Assembly (NCBI GenBank): GCA_017445755.1
Contig: JAFSSE010000007.1
Location: 1-64,000 of the forward strand
Direction of reading: 5' to 3'
Origin: Bacteroidales bacterium
Lineage (GTDB): Bacteria; Bacteroidota; Bacteroidia; Bacteroidales; UBA932
Length of the DNA: 64,000 bases
Part shown: positions 25,752 through 35,197 of the stretch, piece by piece
Layout: each line of letters opens with the position of its first letter
Numbering within the stretch: the stretch's first letter is position 1
Notes under the pieces: generated by a model
What the model saw: the letters and a program-made list of their open reading frames with translations, nothing else
Told to the model about the DNA's origin: nothing
The model's database searches: none
Translations under genes and position numbers: made by a program

Positions 25752-28700
25752 CTACTCGTCAAGCCAGGATCCTACTTCGTTGTAGATTTTGTCGGCCATG
25801 TATTTCATTCCCCTCGCATCGGGGTGGCAGCCGGAGTACTTACTCATGTTGAACTGGTCGTTGAATCCGTTCACAGCAAGGAAGTCGACGGCTTTTGCCC
25901 CATAATGGGCGGCGATCTTCAAAATGGATTTTTCCATACCGACTGAGATATAGTCGCCGATAACACATACAACCTTCGCCTCAGGATAGCGTACTTTTAT
26001 CATCTGAAGCAGTTTCGTATATGCTGCGCAGAAGGTGTCGTAGGGCAGGGCTTCCGAAGCCGAAATGGTCGTAGCCGCGTCCGCCGCAGCAAAGATGGAA
26101 CTGAATACATCTTCAGAAGGAACAGTTTCCCCACGCATGGCATAACCCTTTGCCAGTTCCTCACCGGTGTTGTGGCCATAGTCGTTTGTCCCGCCATGGA
26201 TCAGGATGATGTCCGGCCGGCCGACGCCGGCGCACTGTATAAAGCGTGAACAGAAGTCGTAGTTAAACCAGTACTGATCCTTTTTGGTTTCGTCAAGGCA
26301 CTGGGTTACAGTCGTGTTCCCAAAGGAATTGTTCATGTCGATCCGGGCATTTTTCAGATATTTGTATGTCAGGATGTGCCACCAAGTCTGATCCACGGAA
26401 GATACATCGCAGTTGTTGCCGTTCGGATAGTGGGCCGAATAACTCGGAAGAATCCATCCGTAAAAGGTCGATATAGAGTCCCCGATTATGCTGACACGCT
26501 TCGTGGTTTTGTCTTTCGGACTCGGGTCGGAAGGAATGTACTCCGGAACCGGGTATTTATCCACGTCCGCTTTCCAGGAGTCGTATTCCGACCTGTTGGC
26601 GTTCATGTCGGAAAGCAGGACTCCACTGGTGAATGCCTCACGGTCGATTCCGACGCAGTCAGTACAGGTCGCGGAGTTCGTGGCCGCGGATAAGGCAAAG
26701 GACTTGTCGTAACGGATATGATCATAGGAGGATGCAGCGGAATTACGTCCGACAATGCTTCCATAGTAAGAGAGGGAAGACGCCGTCACGGAGGCGTTCC
26801 TGTATAGGATATCAGAGGCGACCGCCGAAGAATAGCAATTCTCGACAGAGCAGTCCTTTGTACTCTGATAACCGAGGAGACCGCCAAGGCCGCCGTTGGC
26901 TACGACCGTTCCTTCCACGCAGGCGGGACGGCTGACGCAGTTGATGATCCTCCCGGATCCGTTGCCCGTGCACCAGGCCACCAGTCCACCCGCAAGAGCG
27001 TAATTGTAGTTGTTGAAACCGTTTGACCTGACCTCTACGCCGATCGCGGCACTGTTGGTAATGGTCACCTTGCTGGAGCCGGTAGCCATTTGTCCGACGA
27101 GGCCTCCGACATTGTACTGGCCACCCATGCTACCGTATGAAGCGCAGCGGTCGATGACAACTTCCGACGCGGGATTTGTATAGCCGACAATGCCTCCGAC
27201 GTTCTCTCCGCGGCTCGAGACGAGACCGGCGCCGCTGAAGACGCAGCCCTCAATCTTTCCGCCCGTTATATAGGAAATAATACCTCCTGCCTGCTTTGTG
27301 CCAGCGTTGACAGTCGCCTCACTGCGGCAATTTCTCAGAAGCATCCCTTCTCCGCTGCCGTGGGCGACAATGCCTCCGACATAGTATGCACCGCAGACCG
27401 TAGTTCCCTTTTCGGCGGAGCAGTTTTCAACATGGAGATTGCTGACAGTTCCGGCTATGCCGCCGGAATGATTGGAAACAGCTGATATATTGGCCTTTAC
27501 CGAGCAATCCTTGATTGATCCGCCCTGGGCACGGCCCATAATTCCGGCTGTATAGGAGTAGTTGCTGACATTACCTACGCTGATTATGTTGCCTGTGACA
27601 TGGCAATTCTCCACGGACGTATCCACGCCGTAACCGATGATGGAACAGTAGCCGCCGGAAGTCCAGAGATAAACGTCGGAGAAGTCCGTATTTTTTATTT
27701 CAGCCCCGTTGCAGAAGACGAAAAGGCATGCAGGGGAGCCGTCAATCCGTTTGACGGAAAGGCCGCTGACCTTGTGGTTCTGACCGTCAATGTGGCCCTT
27801 GAAAGGGTGGCTTTCGTCCGCACCGAACGGCACAGGGTTGATACCCGAGAAATCCAGGTCATCTGTAACAATATACCAGCACTCGTTCAACGCACCGGTG
27901 GCATCGGAGCCGGCCGCGGCGGCTGCTTCGTTCCAGCGCTGTGAAGATGCGATAGTAATCGGGTCTTCACGGGTACCGGTACCATAAGGATTCTTATCTT
28001 TATAGGGCACAAAATCGGTCACAGAGTGACGTGTAACGGCGATTCCATCCTCCGACTTCTTCTCAGTTCCGTCAATCTCGCTGTTACCGCTGAGGAAGCG
28101 CCAGCTGACTGTGTATTGTCCGACAGGAAGGGGGAAACAGATTGCCTCCGGGGCTTTCCCGGCGGAAAACCTCAGGGTAATCTTTCCTTCGACGGCATCT
28201 TCCGACTTTATTTCACCATCACTTATAGTAAAGTTTCCGGAAATCCGGCGATTGGCCGTAATCCTTATTCCGTCAGAGGAGGACGGAACATCCTCGGGAG
28301 TGATTCTCATCATACCGAGCGCGTGGCGGAAAACGGAGCGTCCTCCTGCCTTCGCGTCTGTTGCAACCAGCGGAGGCATCACACATCCGCTTTCCGGAAT
28401 GGTATAGGAATCCGGAAGCTTTATTGTCGTCATGTCGACCGCATACGACACAGGGGCAATTGCGGTTCCAAGGAGGGATTTGACCCCGTCGAGGTTTCCC
28501 TCGAAGGTTCCAATCGCCGTCCCCTCACCTGAAGACAGCGTATAAGTCTTCACTCCGACATCTGTATATACGGCTATCTGATCCCCGGCGGACCAGACAA
28601 GAGGAATTGAGCCATTATCCGGAACAGTTAGTGATTCCATGGACGCAATTAACTTGTTGTCAAGCTTTTCCTGTGTCTGAGTATTTTGCTCGGTATTTTC

Positions 28701-28787
28701 GTTATTGTCATCTTCGGGTTCCCTGGGGCTGCAGGAAAAAGGAAGGGCAATTGCGAGAACCAGTAGTGTAATAATAGAATGTTTCAT
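25752..28787 (-). CDS. Giant lipoprotein: fimbrillin-like domain, GLUG repeats and SGNH hydrolase
   Basis: The start is ATG 28787 (1011 residues); the longer frame begins with TTG inside the -7 box. A lipoprotein signal (MKHSIITLLVLAIALPFSC) puts Cys19 at the membrane, followed by an acidic, Asn/Gln-rich linker. Residues of about 40-250 are fimbrillin-like (LVWSAGDQIAVY, FRHALGMMRI). Residues of about 255-720 are beta-helix repeats of GLUG type (GGIVGYT, GGLVGQM, GGLLGYQ, each with a nearby NC or DC). The C-terminal 250 residues are an SGNH hydrolase: SIIGDSIST, SFGNTTVTQ, HGGTNDYGHN and a late HPDARG, giving the Ser, Gly, Asn and Asp-His blocks. It is probably a surface-exposed esterase or deacetylase of glycans. 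Confidence 0.82.
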   Translation of the reverse strand: MKHSIITLLVLAIALPFSCSPREPEDDNNENTEQNTQTQEKLDNKLIASMESLTVPDNGSIPLVWSAGDQIAVYTDVGVKTYTLSSGEGTAIGTFEGNLDGVKSLLGTAIAPVSYAVDMTTIKLPDSYTIPESGCVMPPLVATDAKAGGRSVFRHALGMMRITPEDVPSSSDGIRITANRRISGNFTISDGEIKSEDAVEGKITLRFSAGKAPEAICFPLPVGQYTVSWRFLSGNSEIDGTEKKSEDGIAVTRHSVTDFVPYKDKNPYGTGTREDPITIASSQRWNEAAAAAGSDATGALNECWYIVTDDLDFSGINPVPFGADESHPFKGHIDGQNHKVSGLSVKRIDGSPACLFVFCNGAEIKNTDFSDVYLWTSGGYCSIIGYGVDTSVENCHVTGNIISVGNVSNYSYTAGIMGRAQGGSIKDCSVKANISAVSNHSGGIAGTVSNLHVENCSAEKGTTVCGAYYVGGIVAHGSGEGMLLRNCRSEATVNAGTKQAGGIISYITGGKIEGCVFSGAGLVSSRGENVGGIVGYTNPASEVVIDRCASYGSMGGQYNVGGLVGQMATGSSKVTITNSAAIGVEVRSNGFNNYNYALAGGLVAWCTGNGSGRIINCVSRPACVEGTVVANGGLGGLLGYQSTKDCSVENCYSSAVASDILYRNASVTASSLSYYGSIVGRNSAASSYDHIRYDKSFALSAATNSATCTDCVGIDREAFTSGVLLSDMNANRSEYDSWKADVDKYPVPEYIPSDPSPKDKTTKRVSIIGDSISTFYGWILPSYSAHYPNGNNCDVSSVDQTWWHILTYKYLKNARIDMNNSFGNTTVTQCLDETKKDQYWFNYDFCSRFIQCAGVGRPDIILIHGGTNDYGHNTGEELAKGYAMRGETVPSEDVFSSIFAAADAATTISASEALPYDTFCAAYTKLLQMIKVRYPEAKVVCVIGDYISVGMEKSILKIAAHYGAKAVDFLAVNGFNDQFNMSKYSGCHPDARGMKYMADKIYNEVGSWLDE

Positions 28788-28793
28788 ATAAGA

Positions 28794-28801
28794 CAAATTT
28801 A
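28794..28801 (-). promoter_or_regulatory. -7 box TAAATTTG of the SGNH lipoprotein gene
   Basis: It ends 6 bases before the ATG at 28787, predicting a leaderless transcript; no clear -33. Confidence 0.5.
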
Positions 28802-28925
28802 AGAATAAATTCTGATTTCTGCTCTTGATTTCCGGAAATAAGGCATAAAACCTGATTATTATCTGAAACCATTGTTTTTCTGCATCGATTCTCCGATATT
28901 TGCTACAGTCGCTAATCTGACAGCT

Positions 28926-29315
28926 ATGAAAAACATAAAGATTTTAGAAAAATGCAAGGAGTGCGGCGCCCCTCTGATTCAGGGGAGAGGGAGGACAGAC
29001 AGGAAATTCTGTTCCGTGACCTGCAAAAACAGGTACCATAACCGCAACTCAGAACCGTTCCGGGAGTATCGGCAGAGGATACTGCGGCGTCTCGACAGGA
29101 ACCATTCCATACTCTCCGGAGTAATCCGGGCGGAGAGGGCGGCGCTAGGGCTGACCGAGGCCATGGCAATGGGTTTTTCCCCGACAATTTACACCTCCAG
29201 TACAAAAAAAGGGAAGCACGTGGAGTACACGTGCTTCGATATACGTTACAGAATCTCTGAGAACCGCCTTTGGGCGGTTGAAAAGATTACGCTCTCTTTT
29301 TTGTCGGGTCTTTGA
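28926..29315 (+). CDS. Small zinc-ribbon protein of unknown function
   Basis: With ATG 28926 as start, 129 residues. The N-terminus is a compact zinc-binding module KCKECGAPLIQGRGRTDRKFCSVTCKNRYHNR (given here only as spacing: Cys8, Cys11, then FCSxxC and KNRYH, about residues 6-38). A basic, arginine-rich helix follows, then a C-terminal part with EYTCFDIRYRI. Similar short proteins occur in Bacteroidota without known function; nucleic-acid binding is a guess. Its last 29 bases overlap convergently with the MFS transporter gene, and a terminator for that gene lies within its coding sequence. Confidence 0.65.
   Translation: MKNIKILEKCKECGAPLIQGRGRTDRKFCSVTCKNRYHNRNSEPFREYRQRILRRLDRNHSILSGVIRAERAALGLTEAMAMGFSPTIYTSSTKKGKHVEYTCFDIRYRISENRLWAVEKITLSFLSGL
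29204..29237 (-). terminator. Terminator of the nucleoside transporter gene, inside the zinc-ribbon ORF
   Basis: Perfect 10-bp arms GAAGCACGTG and CACGTGCTTC (29213-29237, 5-base loop) are followed on the minus strand by CCC and seven T residues. It lies 50 bases after the MFS stop codon. Confidence 0.8.
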
Positions 29316-30555
29316 AGAGGATTGCAAAGAGGACGCCGACTATAAATGCGTATGCAGCAAAGATATACCAGGCATTGGACCAGTTTGCAGGGGTGTTGAA
29401 TACATCGCACATTTCGACAACCTTACCGGCGGCAAGGGTTCCGATTGTGGCACCGAGCCCGTTTGTCATCATCATGAAGACACCCTGGGCGCTGGAACGG
29501 ATATCCTCGGAAGTGTTCTCATTGACATAGAGGGAACCGGAGATATTGAAAAAGTCGAAGGCGACACCGTAAACTATGCAGCTCAGAACAAAGAGGATGA
29601 CACCCGGGAAGTCGGGGGAGCCGGCTCCGAAGAAGCCGAAGCGGAAGACCCAGGCGAACATTGCTATAAGCATTACCTTCTTGATCCCGAATTTCTTCAT
29701 GCAGAACGGGATAAGGAGGATACAGAGGGTCTCGGAGAGCTGGCTGATGGAAATCAGGGCATTGGAGTTCTTAACTGCAAAGGTATTGGCAAGGGCAGGG
29801 TCGGCGCCGAAGGATCCAAGGAACATGTTGGCATATCCGTTGGTAATCTGGAGCGAAGCGCCGAGAAGCATCGAGAAGATGAAGAAAATTGCGAACTGGC
29901 TGTCCTTGAAAAGGGAGAAGGCCTTGAGTCCGAAGGCCTCGGCAAGGGACTTGGATTCACCCCTGTTAACCGGGCAGGCGGGCATAGTCAGGGCATAACC
30001 GCAGAGGATGACCGAAAGGATTCCGGAGGAGAAAAGCTGGGTGTAACTGTCCTGAAGGGCAACTCCGCCGATATGGAGGAAGTTCGTCAAAAGCATGCTG
30101 CAGATGAAACCGACGGTCCCGAATACACGGATCGGAGGGAAGTCCTTGACAGGGTCCATTCCGGCGCCTCCAAGTGCATTGTAAGCCACGGAGTTGGAAA
30201 TGGCGATTGTAGGCATGTAGAAGGCCACGGAGAAACTGTAAAGGACGAAGAGGGGAGCGAAGGATACCTCTCCCGCATTCATACAGTAGAGTCCGGCTGC
30301 AATCATGAAAACTCCGGCGAGAGCGTGGCAGAGGGAAAGGGTCTTCTGCGCCTGGAGGTAGCGGTCCGCGATGATTCCCATGAGGGTCGGCATGAAAATG
30401 GAAACAATGCCCTGCATTGCGAAGAACCATTTAATCTGGGGGCCGAGACCGATGTTCCCGAGATAGCGGCCGAGGGAGGTAAGATAGGCACCCCAGGCGG
30501 CATACTGGAGGAAATTCATCAGGATAAGCCGGATCGTAAGTTGTTTGTTTTTCAT
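29287..30555 (-). CDS. NupG/XapB-type MFS nucleoside:proton symporter
   Basis: A 422-residue inner membrane protein with 12 predicted segments. FLQYAAWGAYLTSLGRYL at about 15-32 and GIIADRYLQAQKTLSLCHAL near 60-80 are typical of nucleoside MFS carriers of the NupG family. It imports nucleosides, complementing the base permeases at 13172-16676 and Hpt at 39992 in a salvage theme. The -7 box TACATTTG on the minus strand (30605-30598) gives a leader of about 35 bases. It diverges from tgt and terminates inside the convergent zinc-ribbon gene. Confidence 0.9.
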   Translation of the reverse strand: MKNKQLTIRLILMNFLQYAAWGAYLTSLGRYLGNIGLGPQIKWFFAMQGIVSIFMPTLMGIIADRYLQAQKTLSLCHALAGVFMIAAGLYCMNAGEVSFAPLFVLYSFSVAFYMPTIAISNSVAYNALGGAGMDPVKDFPPIRVFGTVGFICSMLLTNFLHIGGVALQDSYTQLFSSGILSVILCGYALTMPACPVNRGESKSLAEAFGLKAFSLFKDSQFAIFFIFSMLLGASLQITNGYANMFLGSFGADPALANTFAVKNSNALISISQLSETLCILLIPFCMKKFGIKKVMLIAMFAWVFRFGFFGAGSPDFPGVILFVLSCIVYGVAFDFFNISGSLYVNENTSEDIRSSAQGVFMMMTNGLGATIGTLAAGKVVEMCDVFNTPANWSNAWYIFAAYAFIVGVLFAILFKDPTKKRA

Positions 30556-30628
30556 CTGAACTGTGTTTTTACTGAATTGATTCGGGTTTTAGTATCGCAA
30601 ATGTACAAGTTTTTTCTTGGAAAATCAC

Positions 30629-30636
30629 TATCTTTG
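30629..30636 (+). promoter_or_regulatory. -7 box TATCTTTG of the tgt-lptG-dut-murF operon
   Basis: It ends 19 bases before the ATG of tgt. No TTTG is present at the -33 position. Confidence 0.5.
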
Positions 30637-30655
30637 AGGGCTTAAATAAAGTCGC

Positions 30656-31798
30656 ATGTCGCATTTTTCCGTCATAAACGAAGACCCGGGGTCTTCCGCC
30701 CGCACCGGACTCCTCACTACGGACCACGGTGAGATAAGGACTCCGATTTTCATGCCCGTCGGGACCGTCGGTTCCGTCAAGGGCGTGTACCACCGCGACT
30801 TGAAGGACGATATAGGCGCTGAAATCATTCTCGGCAATACATATCATTTATATCTCCGCCCTGGGCTCGATACGCTCTACAAGGCCGGCGGACTTCACCG
30901 GTTTGAAAACTGGGACAGGCCGATTCTGACCGACAGCGGCGGCTTCCAGGTCTTCTCCCTGACCGGAATCCGTAAGATAACTCCGGAGGGATGCACCTTT
31001 TCTTCCCATATTGACGGATCCAGGCACACCTTTACTCCGGAGAACAATGTGGACATCCAGCGGAAGATCGGGGCGGATATAATGATGGCCTTCGACGAGT
31101 GCTGCCCGGGAGATGCCGACTTCAGATATGCGGAGAAGTCACTCCGGCTGACCCAGCAGTGGCTGGAGCGCTTTGCGGCCCGGTTCGACTCTACCGAGCC
31201 CCTCTACGGGTACTCCCAGACCATGTTCCCGATTATCCAGGGCTGCGTATATCCGGATCTCAGAAAGAAGGCCGTGGAGCATGCCCTTTCCCTGGACAAT
31301 GACAACAGGGGAGGATATGCCGTCGGCGGCCTTGCAGTAGGGGAACCGACCGAGAAAATGTACGAGATGCTCGAGATTACATGTCCTCTTCTTCCCATAA
31401 ACAAGCCACGATATCTGATGGGTGTCGGGACTCCGGCTAATATCCTCGAGGGAATTGCGCGGGGAATTGACATGTTCGACTGTGTGATGCCGACCCGGAA
31501 CGGTCGGAACGGGATGCTGTTTACATGGAACGGGGTCATGAACATGAGGAATGCCAAGTGGACTGACGATTTCTCGCCCCTGGATCCTCTCGGCACTTCT
31601 TTTGTTGACAAAACCTATACAAAGGCCTATCTCCACCATCTTTTCATCGCGAAGGAAATGTTTGCCGCGATGATTGCGACGGAGCATAACCTCGCGTTTT
31701 ACCTCGACCTTGTCCGGACGGCCAGGGAGCATATCGACTCCGGGGATTTCTCCTCATGGAAGGACTGCGTCATAAAACGCCTCGGCCAAAGAATGTAG
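30656..31798 (+). CDS. tgt: Queuine/preQ1 tRNA-guanine transglycosylase
   Basis: A 380-residue enzyme that exchanges G34 for preQ1 in tRNAs with GUN anticodons. Visible motifs include LGNTYHLYLRPG, TDSGGFQVFSL (nucleophile/base region) and VDIQRKIGADIMMAFDECCPGD near 130. GGLAVGEPTEKM and the second catalytic Asp in GIARGIDMFDCVMPTRNGRNG follow. The four-Cys/His zinc site usual near the C-terminus is not obvious: the region after TRNGRNGMLFTWNG has NMRNAKWTDDFSPLD without the CxCxxC cluster, so this may be a zinc-site-lacking variant as seen in some Bacteroidota. It is first in a four-gene operon; lptG follows after 4 bases. Confidence 0.92.
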   Translation: MSHFSVINEDPGSSARTGLLTTDHGEIRTPIFMPVGTVGSVKGVYHRDLKDDIGAEIILGNTYHLYLRPGLDTLYKAGGLHRFENWDRPILTDSGGFQVFSLTGIRKITPEGCTFSSHIDGSRHTFTPENNVDIQRKIGADIMMAFDECCPGDADFRYAEKSLRLTQQWLERFAARFDSTEPLYGYSQTMFPIIQGCVYPDLRKKAVEHALSLDNDNRGGYAVGGLAVGEPTEKMYEMLEITCPLLPINKPRYLMGVGTPANILEGIARGIDMFDCVMPTRNGRNGMLFTWNGVMNMRNAKWTDDFSPLDPLGTSFVDKTYTKAYLHHLFIAKEMFAAMIATEHNLAFYLDLVRTAREHIDSGDFSSWKDCVIKRLGQRM

Positions 31799-31802
31799 CG
31801 CT

Positions 31803-32891
31803 ATGACATTGGTAAAGAGACTGGACAGATATATAATGGGGAAGTTCCTGGGGACTTTCTTCCTTTCGCTCCTCCTGATTATCGGAATCGTCATCATTTT
31901 CGATATCAGCGAAAGGATTGACGACTTTGTCGCAAAGGAAGCGCCCCTGCACGCCATCATATTCGACTATTATCTCAACTGGATTCCGTATTTCATGAAC
32001 ATGTTCAGCCCTCTGTTCGTGTTCATTACGGTCATTTTCTTCACCTCAATAATGACCTCCAATTCGGAAATCATAGCGATTCTTTCCTGCGGGGTCAGTT
32101 ACCACAGGATGATGGTGCCTTATATTGTTACGGCGACCCTGATCGCCCTCCTTTCCCTTACCCTGAATCTCTGGATAATTCCGCGGGCAAATGCCCCGAG
32201 GGTTGCCTTCGAGCAGAAGTATTTTCCCCGGCACCGCATCTCAAACGGGCGGGATATCCATTATAAACTGGAAGACAACAAGTTTGTTTACATGGAGTCC
32301 TTCAGTACATGGAACAATACGGCTTACAACTTTACGCTCGAGCAGGTCTCCGAAAACGGGCTTGTAAGCAAGATTTCCGCCGAATCCGCCCGCTGGGACA
32401 GCACTACGGCTTCATGGCGCCTCAAGAACTATTTCATCCGTGATTACGGGACCGGTCTTTCAGACAGGGTACGCACCGGGAAGCAGATCGATACCGTACT
32501 GACTCTGACTGTCGATGACTTCTATAGGAATAAATATACTGTGGCCCAGCTGGACAACGACGCCCTTAACGCCCTGATAGCGACCCAGAAACATCGCGGG
32601 GATAAGAATGTCATGTACGCAGAAATTGAGAAGAACAACCGCTATGCAATGCCCTTCTCGGCCTTTATCCTGACTATCATCGGCGTCTCCCTGTCAACCC
32701 GTAAGAGACGTGGAGGAATCGGGTGGAACATCGCCCTCGGAATTGCCCTCAGCTTCTCCTATATCCTTTTCATGAAATTCAGCGAGATGTTCGTCCATAC
32801 CGACACCCTGCCGGCGTCAATAGCGCTGTGGCTCCCGAATATCATCTATATCTTCGTAGCAGCATTCCTATATTACAAGGCATCACGATGA
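31803..32891 (+). CDS. LptF/LptG-family (YjgP/YjgQ) LPS export permease
   Basis: A 362-residue inner membrane protein. An N-terminal helix pair ([22 protein letters not shown]) and [19 protein letters not shown] are followed by [23 protein letters not shown] and a periplasmic beta-jellyroll (about 130-255). The C-terminal helices (265-360) include [13 protein letters not shown]. With LptB it would form the ABC machine that moves LPS from the inner membrane onto the Lpt bridge. The partner is not in the window. Its TGA overlaps the ATG of dut. Confidence 0.9.
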   Translation: MTLVKRLDRYIMGKFLGTFFLSLLLIIGIVIIFDISERIDDFVAKEAPLHAIIFDYYLNWIPYFMNMFSPLFVFITVIFFTSIMTSNSEIIAILSCGVSYHRMMVPYIVTATLIALLSLTLNLWIIPRANAPRVAFEQKYFPRHRISNGRDIHYKLEDNKFVYMESFSTWNNTAYNFTLEQVSENGLVSKISAESARWDSTTASWRLKNYFIRDYGTGLSDRVRTGKQIDTVLTLTVDDFYRNKYTVAQLDNDALNALIATQKHRGDKNVMYAEIEKNNRYAMPFSAFILTIIGVSLSTRKRRGGIGWNIALGIALSFSYILFMKFSEMFVHTDTLPASIALWLPNIIYIFVAAFLYYKASR

Positions 32892-33322
32892 AAGTCCAGA
32901 TCATCAACCGCTCGCGTTTCGAGAATCCCTCCTACGCAACCCCGCTTTCCGCAGGCATGGACCTCAAGGCGGACCTTGAAGCTCCCGTCATTCTCGGCCC
33001 TCTTGAAAGGGCCATGATTCCTACAGGACTCTACATTGCCCTCCCTGAAGGGTATGAGGCCCAGGTGCGTCCACGCAGCGGACTGGCGGCAAAAAAGGGA
33101 ATCTCGGTTCTGAACAGCCCCGGAACCGTGGATGCCGACTACCGTGGGGAAATCCGCGTCATTCTCGTAAACCTCTCCAATGAGCCCTTTACCGTAATGC
33201 CCGGCGAAAGGATAGCCCAGATGGTCGTTGCCCGGCACGAGCGGGTCGAGTGGGAAAATGTGGAGGTTCTCTCTGAAACAACTCGCGGAGAGGGCGGATT
33301 CGGAAGTACTGGAACAAAATAA
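32888..33322 (+). CDS. dut: Deoxyuridine 5'-triphosphate nucleotidohydrolase
   Basis: The start at ATG 32888 (144 residues) is fixed by the ATGA overlap with lptG and by the usual opening MKVQIINRS. It hydrolyses dUTP to dUMP, keeping uracil out of DNA. All five trimeric dUTPase motifs are seen: [39 protein letters not shown] and the C-terminal [10 protein letters not shown], which closes over the active site. Confidence 0.95.
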   Translation: MKVQIINRSRFENPSYATPLSAGMDLKADLEAPVILGPLERAMIPTGLYIALPEGYEAQVRPRSGLAAKKGISVLNSPGTVDADYRGEIRVILVNLSNEPFTVMPGERIAQMVVARHERVEWENVEVLSETTRGEGGFGSTGTK

Positions 33323-33326
33323 CATA

Positions 33327-34613
33327 ATGGATATAAAGGAATTATATAAGGTATTCCGCTCCAGCGAAGGAGTGAATACCGATAGCAGGACCCTCCGCAG
33401 CGGAGAGCTTTTCTTCGCCCTTCGAGGAGAAAATTTCGATGGAAACCTATATGCCGAAAAGGCCCTCGAAGGCGGAGCGGTCGCGGCGGTAGTCAATGAG
33501 GATGCCCCCGGGGATGATCCCCGGCTCGTTAGAGTTTCCTCTCCGCTTCAGACGCTTAAGGAACTTGCCGCCTACCACCGCGAGAACGTCCTTACGGATA
33601 AACGTCTTCCGGTAATTGGTCTTACCGGGACCAATGGGAAGACAACGACAAAGGAACTGATTCGCTCTGCCCTTTCAGCGAAATTCCGCGTCAGCGCCAC
33701 TGAAGGCAACCTCAACAATGAAATCGGCGTTCCGCTGTCTGTCCTGAAAATCCGCCCGGAGACGGAGATTGCCATAATAGAAATGGGGGCAAGCCATCCG
33801 GATGACCTCGTCCCTCTTCTGGAAGTCGCGAGGCCCGACTATGGTCTTATCACAAATGTCGGAAAGGCCCATCTTCTCGGATTCGGAAGCTATGAAGGCG
33901 TCAAAAGGGCAAAGGGAAAGCTGTACGATTACATTGCTGCAAACGGAGGGACCATCTTCCTTAACGCAGGCGACAAGGTCCTTGCGGAAATGGCCTCGGA
34001 AAGGGGACTGAGCCCTGTCCTCTATGGAAATAGCGGGTATGAAATCCTCCCTGTCACCGTTTCGGAGCCCTTCCTGAGGATATCATTCGGGGACATTGTG
34101 CTGCGGACTAACCTTGTCGGGGCATATAATGTCCCCAATGTACTTGCCGCCCTTAAAATTGCCGATTATTTCGGTGTTCCGAAGGAGGATGCAATGGCGG
34201 CGATAAGCGCCTATGTGCCTTCAAACAACCGGTCCCAGATGGTCAAAACGGAGCGGAATATCGTAATTGAGGATGCCTACAACGCCAATCCATCCAGTAT
34301 GAAGGTGGCGCTTTCGAATTTTGAATCCATTGTCCATCCCCGGAAGGCGGTATGTCTCGGGAACATGGGAGAACTCGGAGAGGATTCCGGGGCAGAGCAC
34401 AGGGCCCTTCTCGAAATCCTGTCTTCTATGGCCCTGGACCACATTTTTCTCGTAGGGGAGGAGTTCAGGAAAACAGCGGGGGACAGGTATCCCTGTTTCG
34501 TTTCCTCTGATGAGCTGAAAGAGTATCTGGAAAAGAACCCTCTTTCCGGAGCTCTTGTCCTTGTCAAGGGTTCAAGGAGTACCCGTATGGAAAGGGTGCT
34601 GCCGGCGCTTTAA
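33327..34613 (+). CDS. murF: UDP-N-acetylmuramoyl-tripeptide-D-alanyl-D-alanine ligase
   Basis: With ATG 33327 (428 residues) it begins 4 bases after dut; the longer frame from 33228 overlaps dut. It adds D-Ala-D-Ala to the UDP-MurNAc-tripeptide in the cytoplasm. The N-terminal domain has NTDSRTLRSGELFFAL, the ATP loop GLTGTNGKTTTKEL is near 104, the central domain has IEMGASHPDDLVPLLEVARPDYGLITNVG, and the C-terminal domain has EDAYNANPSSM. Other murein genes are not nearby, so it has left the dcw cluster. It ends in a 4-base tail-to-tail overlap with the PAP2 gene. Confidence 0.94.
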   Translation: MDIKELYKVFRSSEGVNTDSRTLRSGELFFALRGENFDGNLYAEKALEGGAVAAVVNEDAPGDDPRLVRVSSPLQTLKELAAYHRENVLTDKRLPVIGLTGTNGKTTTKELIRSALSAKFRVSATEGNLNNEIGVPLSVLKIRPETEIAIIEMGASHPDDLVPLLEVARPDYGLITNVGKAHLLGFGSYEGVKRAKGKLYDYIAANGGTIFLNAGDKVLAEMASERGLSPVLYGNSGYEILPVTVSEPFLRISFGDIVLRTNLVGAYNVPNVLAALKIADYFGVPKEDAMAAISAYVPSNNRSQMVKTERNIVIEDAYNANPSSMKVALSNFESIVHPRKAVCLGNMGELGEDSGAEHRALLEILSSMALDHIFLVGEEFRKTAGDRYPCFVSSDELKEYLEKNPLSGALVLVKGSRSTRMERVLPAL

Positions 34614-35197
34614 ATGCCCATTTTCTGAATAAGCCGTCTTGTAATCATTGCAATTCCCCAGCCGACCACAAGACCGAATGCGACCCCGACAAGGACGTCG
34701 CCAAGGTAGTGGCGACCGAGCATGATCCGGCTAATGGAAACAAGCGAGGCCCAGAGATATCCCCAGAAGGCGAATCCGTTGTAAGTATGGGCCTTGTCAT
34801 TCCGGAAGCCGATCAGCGCGCAGGTAATAAGTCCGAAGACATTGCTCGCATGGCAGGAGAAGAAGCCCCAGAACCCTCCGCCCGGATTCGCCGGGAGGTG
34901 GAGACCGGATGAAACCATTTCATCGGTGAAGCAGGGCCTAAGCCGCTGGACAGCATTCCGGATATGGTATGGAATCTGGTCGCAGAGGACTACCGTCAAA
35001 ACAACGCCCAGAAGAACTGCGAGCCCCTTTTTCCAGCCGAGCCGCCTGAAAAGCATGAAGGCGAGGACGGCATATGCTGGGAACCAGACCCGAGTATCGG
35101 ACATAAGGGCCCAGAACACGTCCGTTGCCGGAGTATTCAGGGAGTTTATCCAGAGGGTCGCACCCTGGTCCCACTGTATGAGGGTATCTTCTATCAT
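34610..35197 (-). CDS. PAP2-family membrane phosphatase
   Basis: A 195-residue inner membrane protein with about five or six hydrophobic segments. The three phosphatase motifs are present: VQRLRPC (KxxxxxxRP-like, near 82-90), SCHASN (in place of PSGH, near 113) and [13 protein letters not shown] (SRxxxxxHxxxD, near 155). Such enzymes dephosphorylate undecaprenyl pyrophosphate, phosphatidylglycerophosphate or lipid A; which one is not evident. Its start overlaps the stop of obg (ATGA), so they are cotranscribed. Confidence 0.88.
   Translation of the reverse strand: MIEDTLIQWDQGATLWINSLNTPATDVFWALMSDTRVWFPAYAVLAFMLFRRLGWKKGLAVLLGVVLTVVLCDQIPYHIRNAVQRLRPCFTDEMVSSGLHLPANPGGGFWGFFSCHASNVFGLITCALIGFRNDKAHTYNGFAFWGYLWASLVSISRIMLGRHYLGDVLVGVAFGLVVGWGIAMITRRLIQKMGI

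Noticed and set aside
29213..29237. CACGTG palindromes as a parS site
   Set aside because: The flanks do not fit the parS consensus TGTTtCACGTGaAACA, and the structure is better explained as a terminator. A CACGTG in valS was rejected for the same reason.
29278..30645. Plus-strand open frame of 455 codons
   Set aside because: It is the complement of the nucleoside MFS gene and shows no domain of its own.
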